A stretch of DNA of 64,000 nt from Microcoleus sp. FACHB-61 (GCA_014695295.1 JACJNY010000069.1:49745-113744), one strand, 5' to 3'; counted from the first letter of the stretch, positions 18,647-28,872 are shown. Numbers and translations: made by a program. The notes: generated by a model from the sequence alone, not told the origin.

Positions 18647-21600
18647 TTACCTCTGGCGAATAGGAATCTCGATCGCGAATTCAGTTCCCCCTCCAGGCGC
18701 GTCCATGCAGCGCAGCGTACCGCCATGTCTTTCCACCACAATCTGATAGCAGATAGACAGTCCTAAACCAGTACCTTTGCCCACTGGTTTAGTAGTAAAA
18801 AACGGGTCAAATATCCGAGATTTAACCGACTCTGCCATTCCCGACCCGTTATCTGAAATTGCGATCGCAACCCGATTGTTCTCCAAAACCTCGGTGCGAA
18901 TCCGAATACAAGGCAATGCGTCGCAACTTAAAGGTAAAGTCGGAAAATCTTGCCGTTCCCCTTCCGAAGAACTTGCCAATTCCAATTTTCTATTTCTGAC
19001 ATTTGCCAAAGCATCAATGGCATTACTGACTATATTCATAAAAACTTGATTTAACTGTCCGACGTAGCACTGTACTGGTGGCAGTTTTCCATATTCTTTC
19101 ACTATTTCAATATTACGAGTTCTGCCATTTTCTCTAAGTCTGTGTTGCAAAATTAACAGAGTGCTATCTATTCCTTCGTGGATATCAACACGCTTAATAT
19201 CTGATTCTTCCAGCCGGGAAAAGTTGCGTAAAGACAGAACAATTTGGCGAATGCGATCTGCTCCGGTTTGAATTGACTTCAGCAAATCCGGGAAATCCTC
19301 TTTCATAAACTCCAATTCTATTTGCTCCGCAAACTCCGCGATAACCGCAACAGGCTTGGGGTAATGTGCTTGGTACAAACTGCACAGTTCCAGCAAGTTT
19401 TTGGCATACTCGCTAGCGTAAATGATATTACCGTATATAAAACTGACAGGATTATTAATTTCGTGAGCAATTCCCGCGACTAGCTGTCCCAAACCAGACA
19501 TTTTTTCCGCTTGAATTAGTTGAGCTTGAGTCCTTCCTAATTGTTTCAATGTTTGCTCAAGCTGGTGATTTTTATGTTTTAATTGAGATTCGGCTTGTTT
19601 GCGATGGGTAATATTGCGCGCGATAGCGATCGCTTGATTCGAGTTAAAAGGCAGCAATCTCGCTTCATAAGTTTCTTCTCCTGCGGGCATGGGTAGGGAA
19701 TACTCGATATTAATTGTAGTTCGGTTTTCTGTAACTTCAAGCAGTGCCATCTCGAAGTCGCGGGCGGCGGTTGTCGGCAATATATCGGCTATTCGTTTTC
19801 CCACAAAATACTCGGGAATCGGGTACAAATTCGATGAATTTCCTGACAAGTAATCCAAAATAATCCCGTCAGCATTTATTCGGAAATACAAATCGGGCAA
19901 TGCCATAAAAACAGCTTGCAACTCGGAAGTTTTTTGGCGCAATGCTTCTTGGGCGCAGTACCGATCGCTAATATCAAAAATCACCCCGTCCAAACAGCAA
20001 ACGTTCCCATCTGCGTCAAACACAGGAGAACCCTTATCCCACACCCATTTAACCGTGCCGTCTGCTGCTAACAAGCGGTATTCCAAGCTATAAGACTGTT
20101 GGTTTTCTATTCCTTGGCGAATAGTTGCTTCTACTTTTGCCAAATCTTCCGGGTAAATAATGCTAGCAAAAGTTCGGCATCCCCTGTCCAAAAGCGAAAT
20201 AAAATCCGCAGCAGGGTAGCCTGTGAGTAAGTAAACGGCATCGCTAATAAAATTAGTGGAAAAATCGCACTTCCAGCGATAAACCACTCCGGGAATATTA
20301 GCTACCAAAGACCGAAATCTTGATTCACTTCTACGCAAAGCTGCTTCCGATTCATGTCGTTCTGTAATATCGCGAGCGAAAGCTAGCACTGCAAATACAT
20401 TACCTTCAGCGTCGCGCAGAGGTACTTTTTGGGTATCAAAAATATGTACTGAACCGTCAGCAATAGTTGCCGGATCGCAGGGATTGTGGATAATTTCTCC
20501 CGCCATGACAGCAGAGTCGTCTGCACGGAATCCTCGGATATTTTTGGCGGCATTCCCAAATACTAGCTCTGCGGAGAATCCTAATTCTACATCTAATTTA
20601 CCTATTATTTCTTCGAGTTTTTTACCAATTGCTTGAGCGAAACTCTTGTTTGCCAAAATATAGCGATAATTTGTGTCTTTGGCAAAAATCCAGTCGCTGG
20701 TTTTGTCTATTACTGTGCGCAGGAGTTGTTCGGAACGTTCGGTTTTTTCCAAAGCCACCTGCAGATCTAGTTCCAGGCACTTGCGAGCAGTAATGTTTTC
20801 AAAAGCAACACCGACGCAGTTGTTGGGTAGGGGAAAAGCTTTAATAGAAAAAGCGCGAGTTATTCTGCCGCCTTCATCGCAGTCAATATCTTCAAGTTCT
20901 ACGGCTTTCTGACGGAGAATTACTGAAGCAAATGCTTGTGGAATGTTTTTCGATCGCAGGTGGGGAAAAATCTCGTCGATTGTCATGCCCAAAACGTCTG
21001 CCATTTCTAATCCGGTAAACAGGGTAGCAGCGGGATTGGAAGCGATCGCCCTGAGGGTGCTGTCATCGTCTATATCTTCTAAATGGTAGACGTACAAACC
21101 AATTTGCATATTCTCGACAATTTGGTCGTAGAGGCGCACGCTTTCGTCTACCTGCCTGCGTTCGGTAATATCTTCAGTAATCCCCAAAACGTACTGAGGA
21201 CGGCCTGCCGCGTCGAGAATTGGCACTTTGCGAGTGTGCAGTATTCTCATACCTTTGTGGCGAGTTTGGATCGGCTCTTCGGCTATGTCTTTAACAGTAG
21301 ATTGGTTGCGATCGCCGGTCAATATTTCCCTGTCTTGAGCGGTAAAAACATCAGCTTGTTCTTTGGGGTAAATATCGTAGTCATTTTTGCCGATCGCCTC
21401 TTGAGAGGTAACACCTGCGATCGTTTCTCCCGCTTTATTCCACAGCACAAATTTCAGGGAGGAAGCATCTTTAGCAAAAACTCCCACCGGCAGATTTTCT
21501 ACTACGGAATTAAGGAACCCTCTAGCGGATTTTAATTCAGCTTCTGCACGCTTGCGTTCGATGCCTAAAGCGATGACATCGGCAACCGATGCTAAAGTTT

Positions 21601-22882
21601 CCTGAAAGGGTGCTGTCAGCGGCTGGCGGCTGATAATTACCATGACTCCCACCAGCCGTGCTTCGACTATCAAAGGGTAGCCGGCGAAGGTGAGAATTTG
21701 CTGCGGGATTGGGCAATTTGCCGGCTTTTGACTGGTGTTGATAATTGCTACTTCGGAAATGTGTGGCGCTGTTGCTTTGGGGGATTCTTCCTCTAGTAGT
21801 CCAAAATTATTCAGTTCAAATCCGCAGTCAAATTGCGGTTTTTGCTGTTTGGCGATCGAGTTAACCTTACTTTCAATAAAGCTAGCCCGATCGTCTGTGC
21901 GGCTGTAAATTCCAGAGGCTGCTTGCAATTCCCAAACATTGTATTGAGAGTTAAAAGTCCAAATTTCAGCAGAGGCGACATCGAGATTCTGCACCATTGC
22001 CTCGCAGCAGGGAAGCAGGATATCTTGAGGGTGTTTGGTTAGGGCAATACCGACATCGGCTACCATTGCTGTGAGGCGAGAAGCTTGGGCTTTTTCTGCT
22101 TCCAACCGTTTGCGATCGGTGATATCTTCCACCAAAGAAAGGACGGTAAAAATGTCGCCGCTGCGAATAATCGAGTTGAACCAGCGACACCAAATTATCT
22201 GTCCGCTTTTAGTATAGTTGCGGTTAATTGAAGTATTGCCGCTGCCGGTGGCTAGTTCGAGTTCGATCGCGCTTATAGCCTCTCTATCTTCTTCGCAAAC
22301 CAAAGCCAAATCGCCGAACTGCTTGCCCATCATATCATCGGATGTCCAGCCAAAGATTTCCTCGGCGCGTTTCGACCACTGAACGATCCGAAAATCTTCA
22401 TCCCAGCCTACCATTGCCAGGGGACTGTTAGCTGCATTCAACCACAGTAAATGGTTCGATCGGCGCAACTGTTGAGTTTTCTGCTGCTGCCAGCGGTAGT
22501 GCCTGGTGATATCTCTACCGACGCCCAAAACCCGCATTTGGTTGCTAGAGGCATCCACCGCTGGCGTGTAAGCAGTTTCGTAAATTTTAATCCCGCCGTC
22601 TCCCGCCGTCACCTCATGAATTGCCAGCCTTTTTTCCCCGGTTATAAATACTTGTTGCAGGCAGGAATCAATCTGCGAAATTATATTTTTTAGAGCAGCA
22701 TTATTGGGATAGAATTTCAATAATTCCTGATTAGTTTTGTTGACTATTTCAGCAGGCTCCAATCCCATCCAAGCAGCAGCAATAGGATTTATCGATAGGT
22801 ACTTTTGCTGTCTATCGCACTCTAGGAAAGCATCAATAGAGTTAGAGAAAAAAGCCTGAAACGAGTTGATAACTTCCTGCAT
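18647..22882 (-). CDS. multi-PAS/GAF sensor histidine kinase
   Basis: A 1411-residue soluble kinase with no evident transmembrane helix. In order: PAS (about 5-120), PAS (150-260), GAF (270-445), PAS (455-575), PAS (585-700), PAS (715-850), PAS with PAC (860-975), PAS (990-1100), HisKA with phospho-acceptor His1140 in VAGIAHEINNPVSF, and HATPase with QLNQVFMNIVSNAIDAL, DNGSGM and GKGTGLGLSICYQIV. Many PAS repeats suggest it integrates redox, light or ligand cues; no Cys of a bilin GAF stands out. No response regulator is adjacent. Confidence 0.9.
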   Translation of the reverse strand: MQEVINSFQAFFSNSIDAFLECDRQQKYLSINPIAAAWMGLEPAEIVNKTNQELLKFYPNNAALKNIISQIDSCLQQVFITGEKRLAIHEVTAGDGGIKIYETAYTPAVDASSNQMRVLGVGRDITRHYRWQQQKTQQLRRSNHLLWLNAANSPLAMVGWDEDFRIVQWSKRAEEIFGWTSDDMMGKQFGDLALVCEEDREAISAIELELATGSGNTSINRNYTKSGQIIWCRWFNSIIRSGDIFTVLSLVEDITDRKRLEAEKAQASRLTAMVADVGIALTKHPQDILLPCCEAMVQNLDVASAEIWTFNSQYNVWELQAASGIYSRTDDRASFIESKVNSIAKQQKPQFDCGFELNNFGLLEEESPKATAPHISEVAIINTSQKPANCPIPQQILTFAGYPLIVEARLVGVMVIISRQPLTAPFQETLASVADVIALGIERKRAEAELKSARGFLNSVVENLPVGVFAKDASSLKFVLWNKAGETIAGVTSQEAIGKNDYDIYPKEQADVFTAQDREILTGDRNQSTVKDIAEEPIQTRHKGMRILHTRKVPILDAAGRPQYVLGITEDITERRQVDESVRLYDQIVENMQIGLYVYHLEDIDDDSTLRAIASNPAATLFTGLEMADVLGMTIDEIFPHLRSKNIPQAFASVILRQKAVELEDIDCDEGGRITRAFSIKAFPLPNNCVGVAFENITARKCLELDLQVALEKTERSEQLLRTVIDKTSDWIFAKDTNYRYILANKSFAQAIGKKLEEIIGKLDVELGFSAELVFGNAAKNIRGFRADDSAVMAGEIIHNPCDPATIADGSVHIFDTQKVPLRDAEGNVFAVLAFARDITERHESEAALRRSESRFRSLVANIPGVVYRWKCDFSTNFISDAVYLLTGYPAADFISLLDRGCRTFASIIYPEDLAKVEATIRQGIENQQSYSLEYRLLAADGTVKWVWDKGSPVFDADGNVCCLDGVIFDISDRYCAQEALRQKTSELQAVFMALPDLYFRINADGIILDYLSGNSSNLYPIPEYFVGKRIADILPTTAARDFEMALLEVTENRTTINIEYSLPMPAGEETYEARLLPFNSNQAIAIARNITHRKQAESQLKHKNHQLEQTLKQLGRTQAQLIQAEKMSGLGQLVAGIAHEINNPVSFIYGNIIYASEYAKNLLELCSLYQAHYPKPVAVIAEFAEQIELEFMKEDFPDLLKSIQTGADRIRQIVLSLRNFSRLEESDIKRVDIHEGIDSTLLILQHRLRENGRTRNIEIVKEYGKLPPVQCYVGQLNQVFMNIVSNAIDALANVRNRKLELASSSEGERQDFPTLPLSCDALPCIRIRTEVLENNRVAIAISDNGSGMAESVKSRIFDPFFTTKPVGKGTGLGLSICYQIVVERHGGTLRCMDAPGGGTEFAIEIPIRQR

Positions 22883-23600
22883 GGGTATTTTTTCATGAGA
22901 AAAGCTTAGTAGTGTGGAAACCTCGTGTCTTTAGACCGGGCGAGGAAACACGCATCAGGCAGTTTTAACCGCCTTGAATATTGATTATGGTTACACGGGG
23001 GCTACTTGGTCGCTTGGTACTTTTGTGATGTACTTTCAACGGGACAATTACCGTTTCAAACATTTCACCCGCGATCGAATAGCAGCTTGGGCTTACACCC
23101 ATATTTTTGATAGCGTAATCAGTTAAGACGATAGCTGGTCAACTATGTCTTTTGATTAGGGCATGAAGCCCCATCTCTTCAGAGCGGGGTGCTGACTTGC
23201 TAGTTAAGCTCTAAAATTTTCCTAAAGTTAGTTTAACCCACTCAAATCTTTTTGCGCACTTTACTGCTGCGTTTCCCGGTGCAACTTTCGGCTCAGTTCC
23301 CTATAATACAAAAATCTTAAAGAAATAGTATTTTTGCGAATATAGCTTAATTAGAGCAGATGCTCTTTTTTTAAACCAGACGCAGCGGATACACAAGGGA
23401 GAACGGGAGAGGGGGAGACGGGGAGAGGTTAATCGACAACCTTCGAGAAAAATGCTTGAGAAATGCCCGACAGCTTACCGATTCCCGATTCCAAATTCCC
23501 AATCCGGTAATCTGAAAGCGGTTTTGCAGTAGGCGCAGCAAAGAACGCAAGCCGTGCAAAGCCATGTAACATAAAGATTGCGATATTTTTAATATGTAAT
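22883..23600. other. intergenic region with hairpins and a possible gene fragment
   Basis: About 720 bp. Hairpins CCTCG...CGAGG (22921-22945) and GCCCC...GGGGT (about 23168-23192, around CATCTCTTCAGAGC) look like ends of IS200/IS605-type elements. Between them a 63-codon frame without a proper start (22935-23126; includes WSLGTFVMYFQRDNYRFKHF) looks protein-like and may be a cargo or gene relic. The rest is AT-rich, with the hemG promoter at the right. Confidence 0.35.
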
Positions 23601-25061
23601 ATGGAAGTATTAGATACCTTGATTGTGGGTGCTGGTATTAGCGGTTTGAGTTTGGCGCACGCACTTGGCAAGGAAGCAACGAGTGCATCCCCGCTGAAGA
23701 TTTTAGTCGCTGAGAGTCAGGGACGTGTGGGCGGGAACATCACAACTGTGACAGCGGGGGGGTTTCTCTGGGAGGAGGGCCCGAACAGTTTTTCGCCGAC
23801 GCCAGAATTGATGAAGTTGGCTGTGGATGTGGGATTGAAGCAGGAGTTGATTTTTGCCGATCGCAAATTGCCTCGTTTTGTTTATTGGCAAAATAAGCTG
23901 CAACCGGTGCCGATGACTCCACCGGCGATGATTCAGTCTCAGTTGCTGAGTTTTCCGGGGAAACTGCGGGCGTTGTTCGGGGCTTTGGGGTTTGTCGGGC
24001 CGGCAATGGGCGCTGGACTTTCGCAGCAGGGTGACGAGGAAACTGTTTCTCAATTTTTCCGCCGTCATCTGGGGACGGAAGTGATGCAGCGGTTGGTGGA
24101 ACCTTTTGTTTCTGGGGTTTATGCGGGCGATCCGCAACAACTTAGCGCGGCGGCGGCTTTTGGGCGGGTAACGAAGATGGCTGATGTTGGTGGCGGGCTG
24201 ATGGCGGGAGCGCTGCTTTCTGCTAGGAAAAGACCCAAGAAAATGCCCGCAGACCCGAATGTTCCTACAACTAGGCCGGGGGAGTTGGGTTCGTTCAAAC
24301 AGGGGTTGAAGGCTCTGCCAGAGGCGATCGCTGCTCAATTGGGCGATCGAATGAAACTCAACTGGCACCTGACTCGCCTCCAGCGTACAGAACGCGAAAC
24401 TTACATTGCTGTATTCTCGACGCCCGATGGGCACCAACAAGTTGAGGCGCGCACGGTGGTTTTGACAACGCCGGCTTACGTTACAGCCGATTTGTTGCAG
24501 CCTCTTCAACCGGAAGTTAGCAGCGCTTTACAAGCTTTTACTTATCCTACGGTTGCCTGCGTTGTCTTAGCATATCCGCAGTCGGATATCAAGGGTAAAT
24601 TAGTAGGTTTTGGAAATTTAATTCCGAGGGGGCAGGGAATTCGGACTCTGGGGACGATTTGGACATCGAGTTTATTTGCCGATCGCGCGCCTGCGGGGTG
24701 GCAAACTCTCAGCAGTTACATCGGCGGGGCTACTGATTCGGAAATTGGCAATCTCGACTCAGAAGAAATCGTTCGGGAGGTGCATCGAGATTTGTCTCGG
24801 ATTTTGCTGAAACCAGATGTGCCACAGCCAAAAGTTTTAGCGGTGAATGTGTGGAAGCGGGCGATTCCTCAGTACAATTTGGGGCATTTCGATCGCCTGA
24901 AACAAATCGATCGAGGCTTAAAATCTTTGCCTGGGGTGTATTTGTGCAGCAACTACGTTGGCGGCGTGGCTTTGGGAGATTGCGTGCGCAGGGGTTTTGA
25001 ACGTGCGCCAGAAGTGCGCGAGTATTTGCAGAACAAGCAATCAGATACTCGATCGATCTGA
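23601..25061 (+). CDS. hemG: protoporphyrinogen IX oxidase, oxygen-dependent (HemG/HemY type)
   Basis: A 486-residue FAD enzyme that oxidises protoporphyrinogen IX to protoporphyrin IX, the last common step to haem and chlorophyll. The dinucleotide-binding motif is TLIVGAGISGLSLAHAL (6-22), followed by GRVGGNITT, then GGFLWEEGPNSFSPTPELM, which is diagnostic of the plant/bacterial HemY-type enzyme. The C-terminal FAD clamp NYVGGVALGDCVRRGFE is present near 452-468. Many cyanobacteria use HemJ instead; whether hemJ is also present cannot be seen. It ends with the usual QNKQ-type hydrophilic tail. Confidence 0.9.
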   Translation: MEVLDTLIVGAGISGLSLAHALGKEATSASPLKILVAESQGRVGGNITTVTAGGFLWEEGPNSFSPTPELMKLAVDVGLKQELIFADRKLPRFVYWQNKLQPVPMTPPAMIQSQLLSFPGKLRALFGALGFVGPAMGAGLSQQGDEETVSQFFRRHLGTEVMQRLVEPFVSGVYAGDPQQLSAAAAFGRVTKMADVGGGLMAGALLSARKRPKKMPADPNVPTTRPGELGSFKQGLKALPEAIAAQLGDRMKLNWHLTRLQRTERETYIAVFSTPDGHQQVEARTVVLTTPAYVTADLLQPLQPEVSSALQAFTYPTVACVVLAYPQSDIKGKLVGFGNLIPRGQGIRTLGTIWTSSLFADRAPAGWQTLSSYIGGATDSEIGNLDSEEIVREVHRDLSRILLKPDVPQPKVLAVNVWKRAIPQYNLGHFDRLKQIDRGLKSLPGVYLCSNYVGGVALGDCVRRGFERAPEVREYLQNKQSDTRSI

Positions 25062-25179
25062 ATTATGGCGTGGGGAGGGCGGGTTTACAAATATCGAGTA
25101 TGTGAATCAAAGATATTGGTGAACCCGCCCCTATACAGCCTTCTGCCTTGTGTTCCGGCGGGCGTGCCGGCGAATGCTA

Positions 25180-25872
25180 CTAGGTTGTTGGCTCAAACTT
25201 GTAACCCACCCCCCGGACGGTTTGAATCATCGATATTTGAGTGGCATCTGGTTCAATTTTGCGGCGAATTTGACCGATATGGACATCCACCACGCGATCG
25301 GCTCCTACATACTCGTAGTCCCACACTTCATGCAGCAATTCCGCTCGCCTCCACACGCGACCGGGTTTGCTGGCCAAACAGTACAGCAGGTCGAATTCTA
25401 AAGCAGTCAAAGCAACTATCTGACTGCCGAGAATTACCTCGCGGCGAACCGGATCTATTAGTAGCTCTCCAAAGGTAAGACTTTTTTGTTCGGCGGGAGT
25501 AACAATGCGCTTGCGCTTCAAAATTGCTGCAACGCGAGCTCCAATCTCTACAAGACTAAAAGGTTTAGTAATGTAGTCGTCAGCACCTTCGGCAAACCCT
25601 TTCATTTTGTCAGCTTCATCGGTTCGGCTGGTCAGCATCAACACAAACACGCCCGTGCGTCTTTGCATTTCTTGACACAGTTTGTAACCAGTAGTATCGG
25701 GTAAATTTACATCTAGAACTACTAAGTCAGGATTGAGTTGCTCAAATAATTCCAGACCAGTCTCACCGTCCTGGCCAGACTCAACTTGATAACCTTGCTG
25801 GCTCAAAAAACGGTGAATTAAATTTCGGATTGCCGGGTCGTCATCAACCACAAGGATTTTTACAGGGGCCAT
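25180..25872 (-). CDS. OmpR/PhoB-type response regulator
   Basis: A 230-residue two-component regulator starting MAPVKILVVDDDPAI. Receiver: acidic pair at 10-12, phospho-acceptor Asp54 in VVLDVNLPD, Thr81-Ser82 region, Lys103 in ITKPF. The winged-helix output domain (about 130-228) has LTALEFDLLYCLASKPGRV, VDVHIGQIRRKI and TVRGVGYKFE. I prefer the ATG at 25872 over 25902, since the receiver fold starts there. Close to Ycf27/RpaB-like regulators, but no specific target is inferable. The nearest kinases are not adjacent. Confidence 0.92.
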   Translation of the reverse strand: MAPVKILVVDDDPAIRNLIHRFLSQQGYQVESGQDGETGLELFEQLNPDLVVLDVNLPDTTGYKLCQEMQRRTGVFVLMLTSRTDEADKMKGFAEGADDYITKPFSLVEIGARVAAILKRKRIVTPAEQKSLTFGELLIDPVRREVILGSQIVALTALEFDLLYCLASKPGRVWRRAELLHEVWDYEYVGADRVVDVHIGQIRRKIEPDATQISMIQTVRGVGYKFEPTT

Positions 25873-25977
25873 GACCACAAGTTTGCTTGAAGAATTAGGC
25901 AAGAATATTCAGCCATAATAATAGAAAACTGGATACAAATCTCGAAAAAATTGAGCTTTTAATAGTTATAGCCATAT

Positions 25978-28209
25978 TTATAGCTTACGCAAGATTTCAG
26001 GCAATAAATCTCCGGGAACTTTGGATAAGGCTAAATTTTGGCCTGGCAGCCCACATTCACTATAGAAAGCTCTAATCGTTTTGACAATATAGCTCAATGC
26101 TGTTTGCCGGGAATCAGCAGCTTGGGAGTTTGCCGGGGCTTGCAGGTTGAGTTTATCCCCATATGTTAACCCTTTGTCCTTGAGATGTTGCCCCCATTCG
26201 GTACACACTTGCAACTGGTGGTGCAGTGCTGCTTCTAGATGGCTTGTCTGTGCGGGTTTGTTGAGGGCGAAATCTGGGTCTGTGGCTAGTTGATAGTGGG
26301 CTAGTCCGAGATTGTTGCGGGCGGCCAAGGTGTCAAAGGTGAGTTGGGTTCGATCGATCTCTCCAGCGATATCCAGGGCGGCTTCATAGGCGGTAATCGC
26401 CTGCTGCAATGATTCCGTCCGCGCCTGTTTCTGCTGGAAGTGGTTCGCCAAATGCCAATAAGCGGTACCGAGATTGTTGTAGGTAGCGGCTGCTGCTGCG
26501 GGTACTAATTCTCGGGTGCGGTATTTCAATGCTTCGCGGTAGGCCTCAATCGCCGTGATTAGCAGGGGTTCTGAGGGTTCGTGCTGGGCGAGGTTCCAGT
26601 AGGCGGTACCGAGGTTGTTTTGCACTCCGGCATAGTTGAGGGGTTCTCGTTCCGGACTGTAGCAGGAGAGGGCTTGGGTGTAAGCTACGATCGCGCTTTT
26701 GAGGTAGACGATCGGCTCACCATCTTGGGCTAAATTCCAGTATGCTGTCGCCAAATTATTCTGAGCTGCTGCGTACTGCTGGGGTTCCACGGCGGGGTCT
26801 AGATCCTGCAGCGCTTGTTGGTAAGCTGCAACTGCTTGCTGCAAGTTCTCTGTCTTGTCTCGATAGCGGGCTAAATCTGCCGAGGCGATTCCCAAATTTT
26901 TGTTTAATCTAACGCGGGTTTGGGGTGCGCTCTCGGCATCTGTTCGGTTCAAACCTTCAAGGTAAAGGGCGATGCTGCGTTCAAGGCAGGATAGCGACTC
27001 TGAGGCGTTAAGGCCATTCGTGCGATCGCGCGACAGCATCCAGTAGAGAGTGCCGAGATCGTTGAGCAAATCGGAAATTGGCGGTAGGCTGTTGGACTCC
27101 GGGGCGTACTGAGTTAAATTTTGTGTCAATTGGGCAATCAGCCGAGCGCATTCCTCGGTTGGTGGTTGATTTTGCTGTGAGTTGGCGTCAAGTTCCAGGT
27201 ACGCAATCACTTGTTCGATCGCGCCAATGGCGATTGTCAGGTTTTGCTCTGAAGCGTCTCCGCCCAGAATGCGATCGCGGTAGTAATTCCCCAAACTGTG
27301 ATAAGCCAAAGCCAATGCTTCGCAACAACACTGATGTTCTTGCAGCAGTTCGATGTATTGCAGGGTTTGCAGCGGCAGAAAATTGTCCTCGGATGCGGCA
27401 TTATTTTCTGCTTCCAACTCCTGAGAGGTCGCTGCTAGCACCAAATCTGCCAGTTCGACGGATTTAGAATCTGGCGCTGGGGATGGAGAATCGGGAATTG
27501 GGGATGGGGAATCGGGAATTAGGGATGGGGAATCGGGAATTGGGGATGGGGAATCCGGAATCGGGGATTGTCCAGACAGAAAAGATATTACAAGTTGGCC
27601 GCCCGAATCTCCGTTGTCCTGACAGTTTCTCAAGTCTTTGGAGTGCCCGAAGTCTCCCTTAGCTGGAGTTGGTTCGCCTTCAAACTCAAATACTCCGGTT
27701 CGCCAGTGCCAAAATTCCGGGGCCGACTGCTCGATCGAACTCAGCCAGGGGCGCGACACCCACAGCAACAGAGTAGACTCGCACAATTGCAGGTGTGCTT
27801 CGATGTCCCTCAAATAGCTCAGGAACGACCACTGCACGGATGCTGAGTGCCTAGTCAGGTGTTCTGCCCCGATAATTTGGAATCCCGGCAAACGGCTGTA
27901 GCTGCCCCTGTTTTGGGGCGGTGGGTGTTGGGTCAGCCACGCGGCGATCGAAGCCCAAGGATTTGGATCGCTCAAGTCGAGTTCCAAACTCACAAATCGG
28001 GGATAGTCGATCGGGGAGCGAGGATTGGAGCCTGCGCTCTCTGCGACTAATTCTGCCTGCAAGCGGGCTGCCAGACAGTCCCGCAAGCACAAGTCGTCGC
28101 AGGCGGCAATAAAAATTTGACGGCGTAAATTGAGGTCGATCGCCTGTTTCAAGCGTTGGTAGATCAGCTTGTTCGAGCTAGAAACTTTTTGGGAAGGAAT
28201 AGACATCAC
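25978..28209 (-). CDS. tetratricopeptide-repeat protein with degenerate NTPase-like N-terminus
   Basis: A 743-residue protein. Residues about 15-185 (RQIFIAACDDLCLRDCLAAR, FQIIGAEHLTRH, LLLWVSRPWLSSI) look like a STAND-type NTPase fold without a Walker A; this arrangement recurs in cyanobacterial TPR proteins. Residues about 213-246 are a low-complexity SPIPDSP repeat encoded by a 21-bp unit. From about 270 to 660 come TPR units with ARNNLGLA/YNNLGTAYWHLA consensus. It likely scaffolds protein complexes; partners are unknown. The gene lies 105 bp upstream, on the same strand, of the response regulator and could share its transcript. Confidence 0.8.
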   Translation of the reverse strand: MMSIPSQKVSSSNKLIYQRLKQAIDLNLRRQIFIAACDDLCLRDCLAARLQAELVAESAGSNPRSPIDYPRFVSLELDLSDPNPWASIAAWLTQHPPPQNRGSYSRLPGFQIIGAEHLTRHSASVQWSFLSYLRDIEAHLQLCESTLLLWVSRPWLSSIEQSAPEFWHWRTGVFEFEGEPTPAKGDFGHSKDLRNCQDNGDSGGQLVISFLSGQSPIPDSPSPIPDSPSLIPDSPSPIPDSPSPAPDSKSVELADLVLAATSQELEAENNAASEDNFLPLQTLQYIELLQEHQCCCEALALAYHSLGNYYRDRILGGDASEQNLTIAIGAIEQVIAYLELDANSQQNQPPTEECARLIAQLTQNLTQYAPESNSLPPISDLLNDLGTLYWMLSRDRTNGLNASESLSCLERSIALYLEGLNRTDAESAPQTRVRLNKNLGIASADLARYRDKTENLQQAVAAYQQALQDLDPAVEPQQYAAAQNNLATAYWNLAQDGEPIVYLKSAIVAYTQALSCYSPEREPLNYAGVQNNLGTAYWNLAQHEPSEPLLITAIEAYREALKYRTRELVPAAAAATYNNLGTAYWHLANHFQQKQARTESLQQAITAYEAALDIAGEIDRTQLTFDTLAARNNLGLAHYQLATDPDFALNKPAQTSHLEAALHHQLQVCTEWGQHLKDKGLTYGDKLNLQAPANSQAADSRQTALSYIVKTIRAFYSECGLPGQNLALSKVPGDLLPEILRKL

Positions 28210-28635
28210 GGTCAGCCGATTTTAGATTTTAGATTTTAGATTTTGGATAGTAGATTTTGGATAGTAGATTTTAGATTGTAGAGTTGAGAGTTGAAATCTC
28301 GATCGCTCATAACTCGCAACTAAGCCCCCAAGGCAGCCAATCGCACCAGTGATGACCAAAGGATTGTAGATTTTCAATTGGCAATTTTATGTTGGTGGCG
28401 CACCCGTCGGATTAATTGCAACCCAAGTCCCTGAATCCGACAGCCGAGAGGAAAGAACCAAATTTCTGCTTGTCTTATTGAGCTTTCCCGCTCGCTCGGC
28501 ACGCTTCAGGATTGTCGCAACTCCCTGCTTTGTATTGAAACACAAAAACCATGTTTCCATTGGTTGGAAAACATGGTTTGCTGAAGGATTATTTAAAATT
28601 GCGATTTGAAGCAGCTTTGAGTCTCAGCCCAGCTT
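28210..28635. other. intergenic region with heptamer repeats
   Basis: Begins with TTTTAGA heptamers (about 28220-28276, including two GGATAGTAGATTTT variants), then unremarkable DNA, and ends with the psb34 terminator. No gene is supported. Confidence 0.5.
28546..28579 (-). terminator. intrinsic terminator of psb34
   Basis: On the minus strand a long hairpin (AAACCATGTTTTCCA / TGGAAACATGGTTT, 5-base loop) is followed by a T-rich run, GGTTTTTGTG. It begins about 57 bp after the psb34 stop. Confidence 0.7.
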
Positions 28636-28803
28636 TTAGACGGAAGCAGCCACAAACACCAAACCGGCCACTAACAGCGTTCCTGCAATACCCATAATGA
28701 TATAGTTCCGTTGCTGATTTTTGTTGGGAGGTACGGCTTCATACACCTTCGGCTCTTTAGCAAAGTTGTTCAGGCGTCCATCGTCATCTTTGATGTAAGG
28801 CAT
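28636..28803 (-). CDS. psb34: photosystem II assembly protein Psb34 (ssl1498 family)
   Basis: A 55-residue single-helix protein. The N-terminal soluble part (MPYIKDDDGRLNNFAKEP, then VYEAVPPNKNQ) and the helix (YIIMGIAGTLLVAGLVFVAA) match the Psb34 family, which binds CP47 assembly intermediates and the attachment of high-light-inducible proteins during PSII biogenesis and repair. ATG at 28803; spacing and terminator suggest a monocistronic unit. The family call is from memory of the pattern (LNNFA-EPK-Y...N-Q-RNYIIMG). Confidence 0.88.
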   Translation of the reverse strand: MPYIKDDDGRLNNFAKEPKVYEAVPPNKNQQRNYIIMGIAGTLLVAGLVFVAASV

Positions 28804-28872
28804 CAGTCACAATCCTTAATATTTTTGATGTTTACAACTGTACCAAAAAAGCGCCCAGGAAAATTCGGCCAT

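Noticed and set aside
23703..24509. 268-codon minus frame
   Set aside because: Antisense shadow of the protoporphyrinogen oxidase gene with Arg/His-rich composition.
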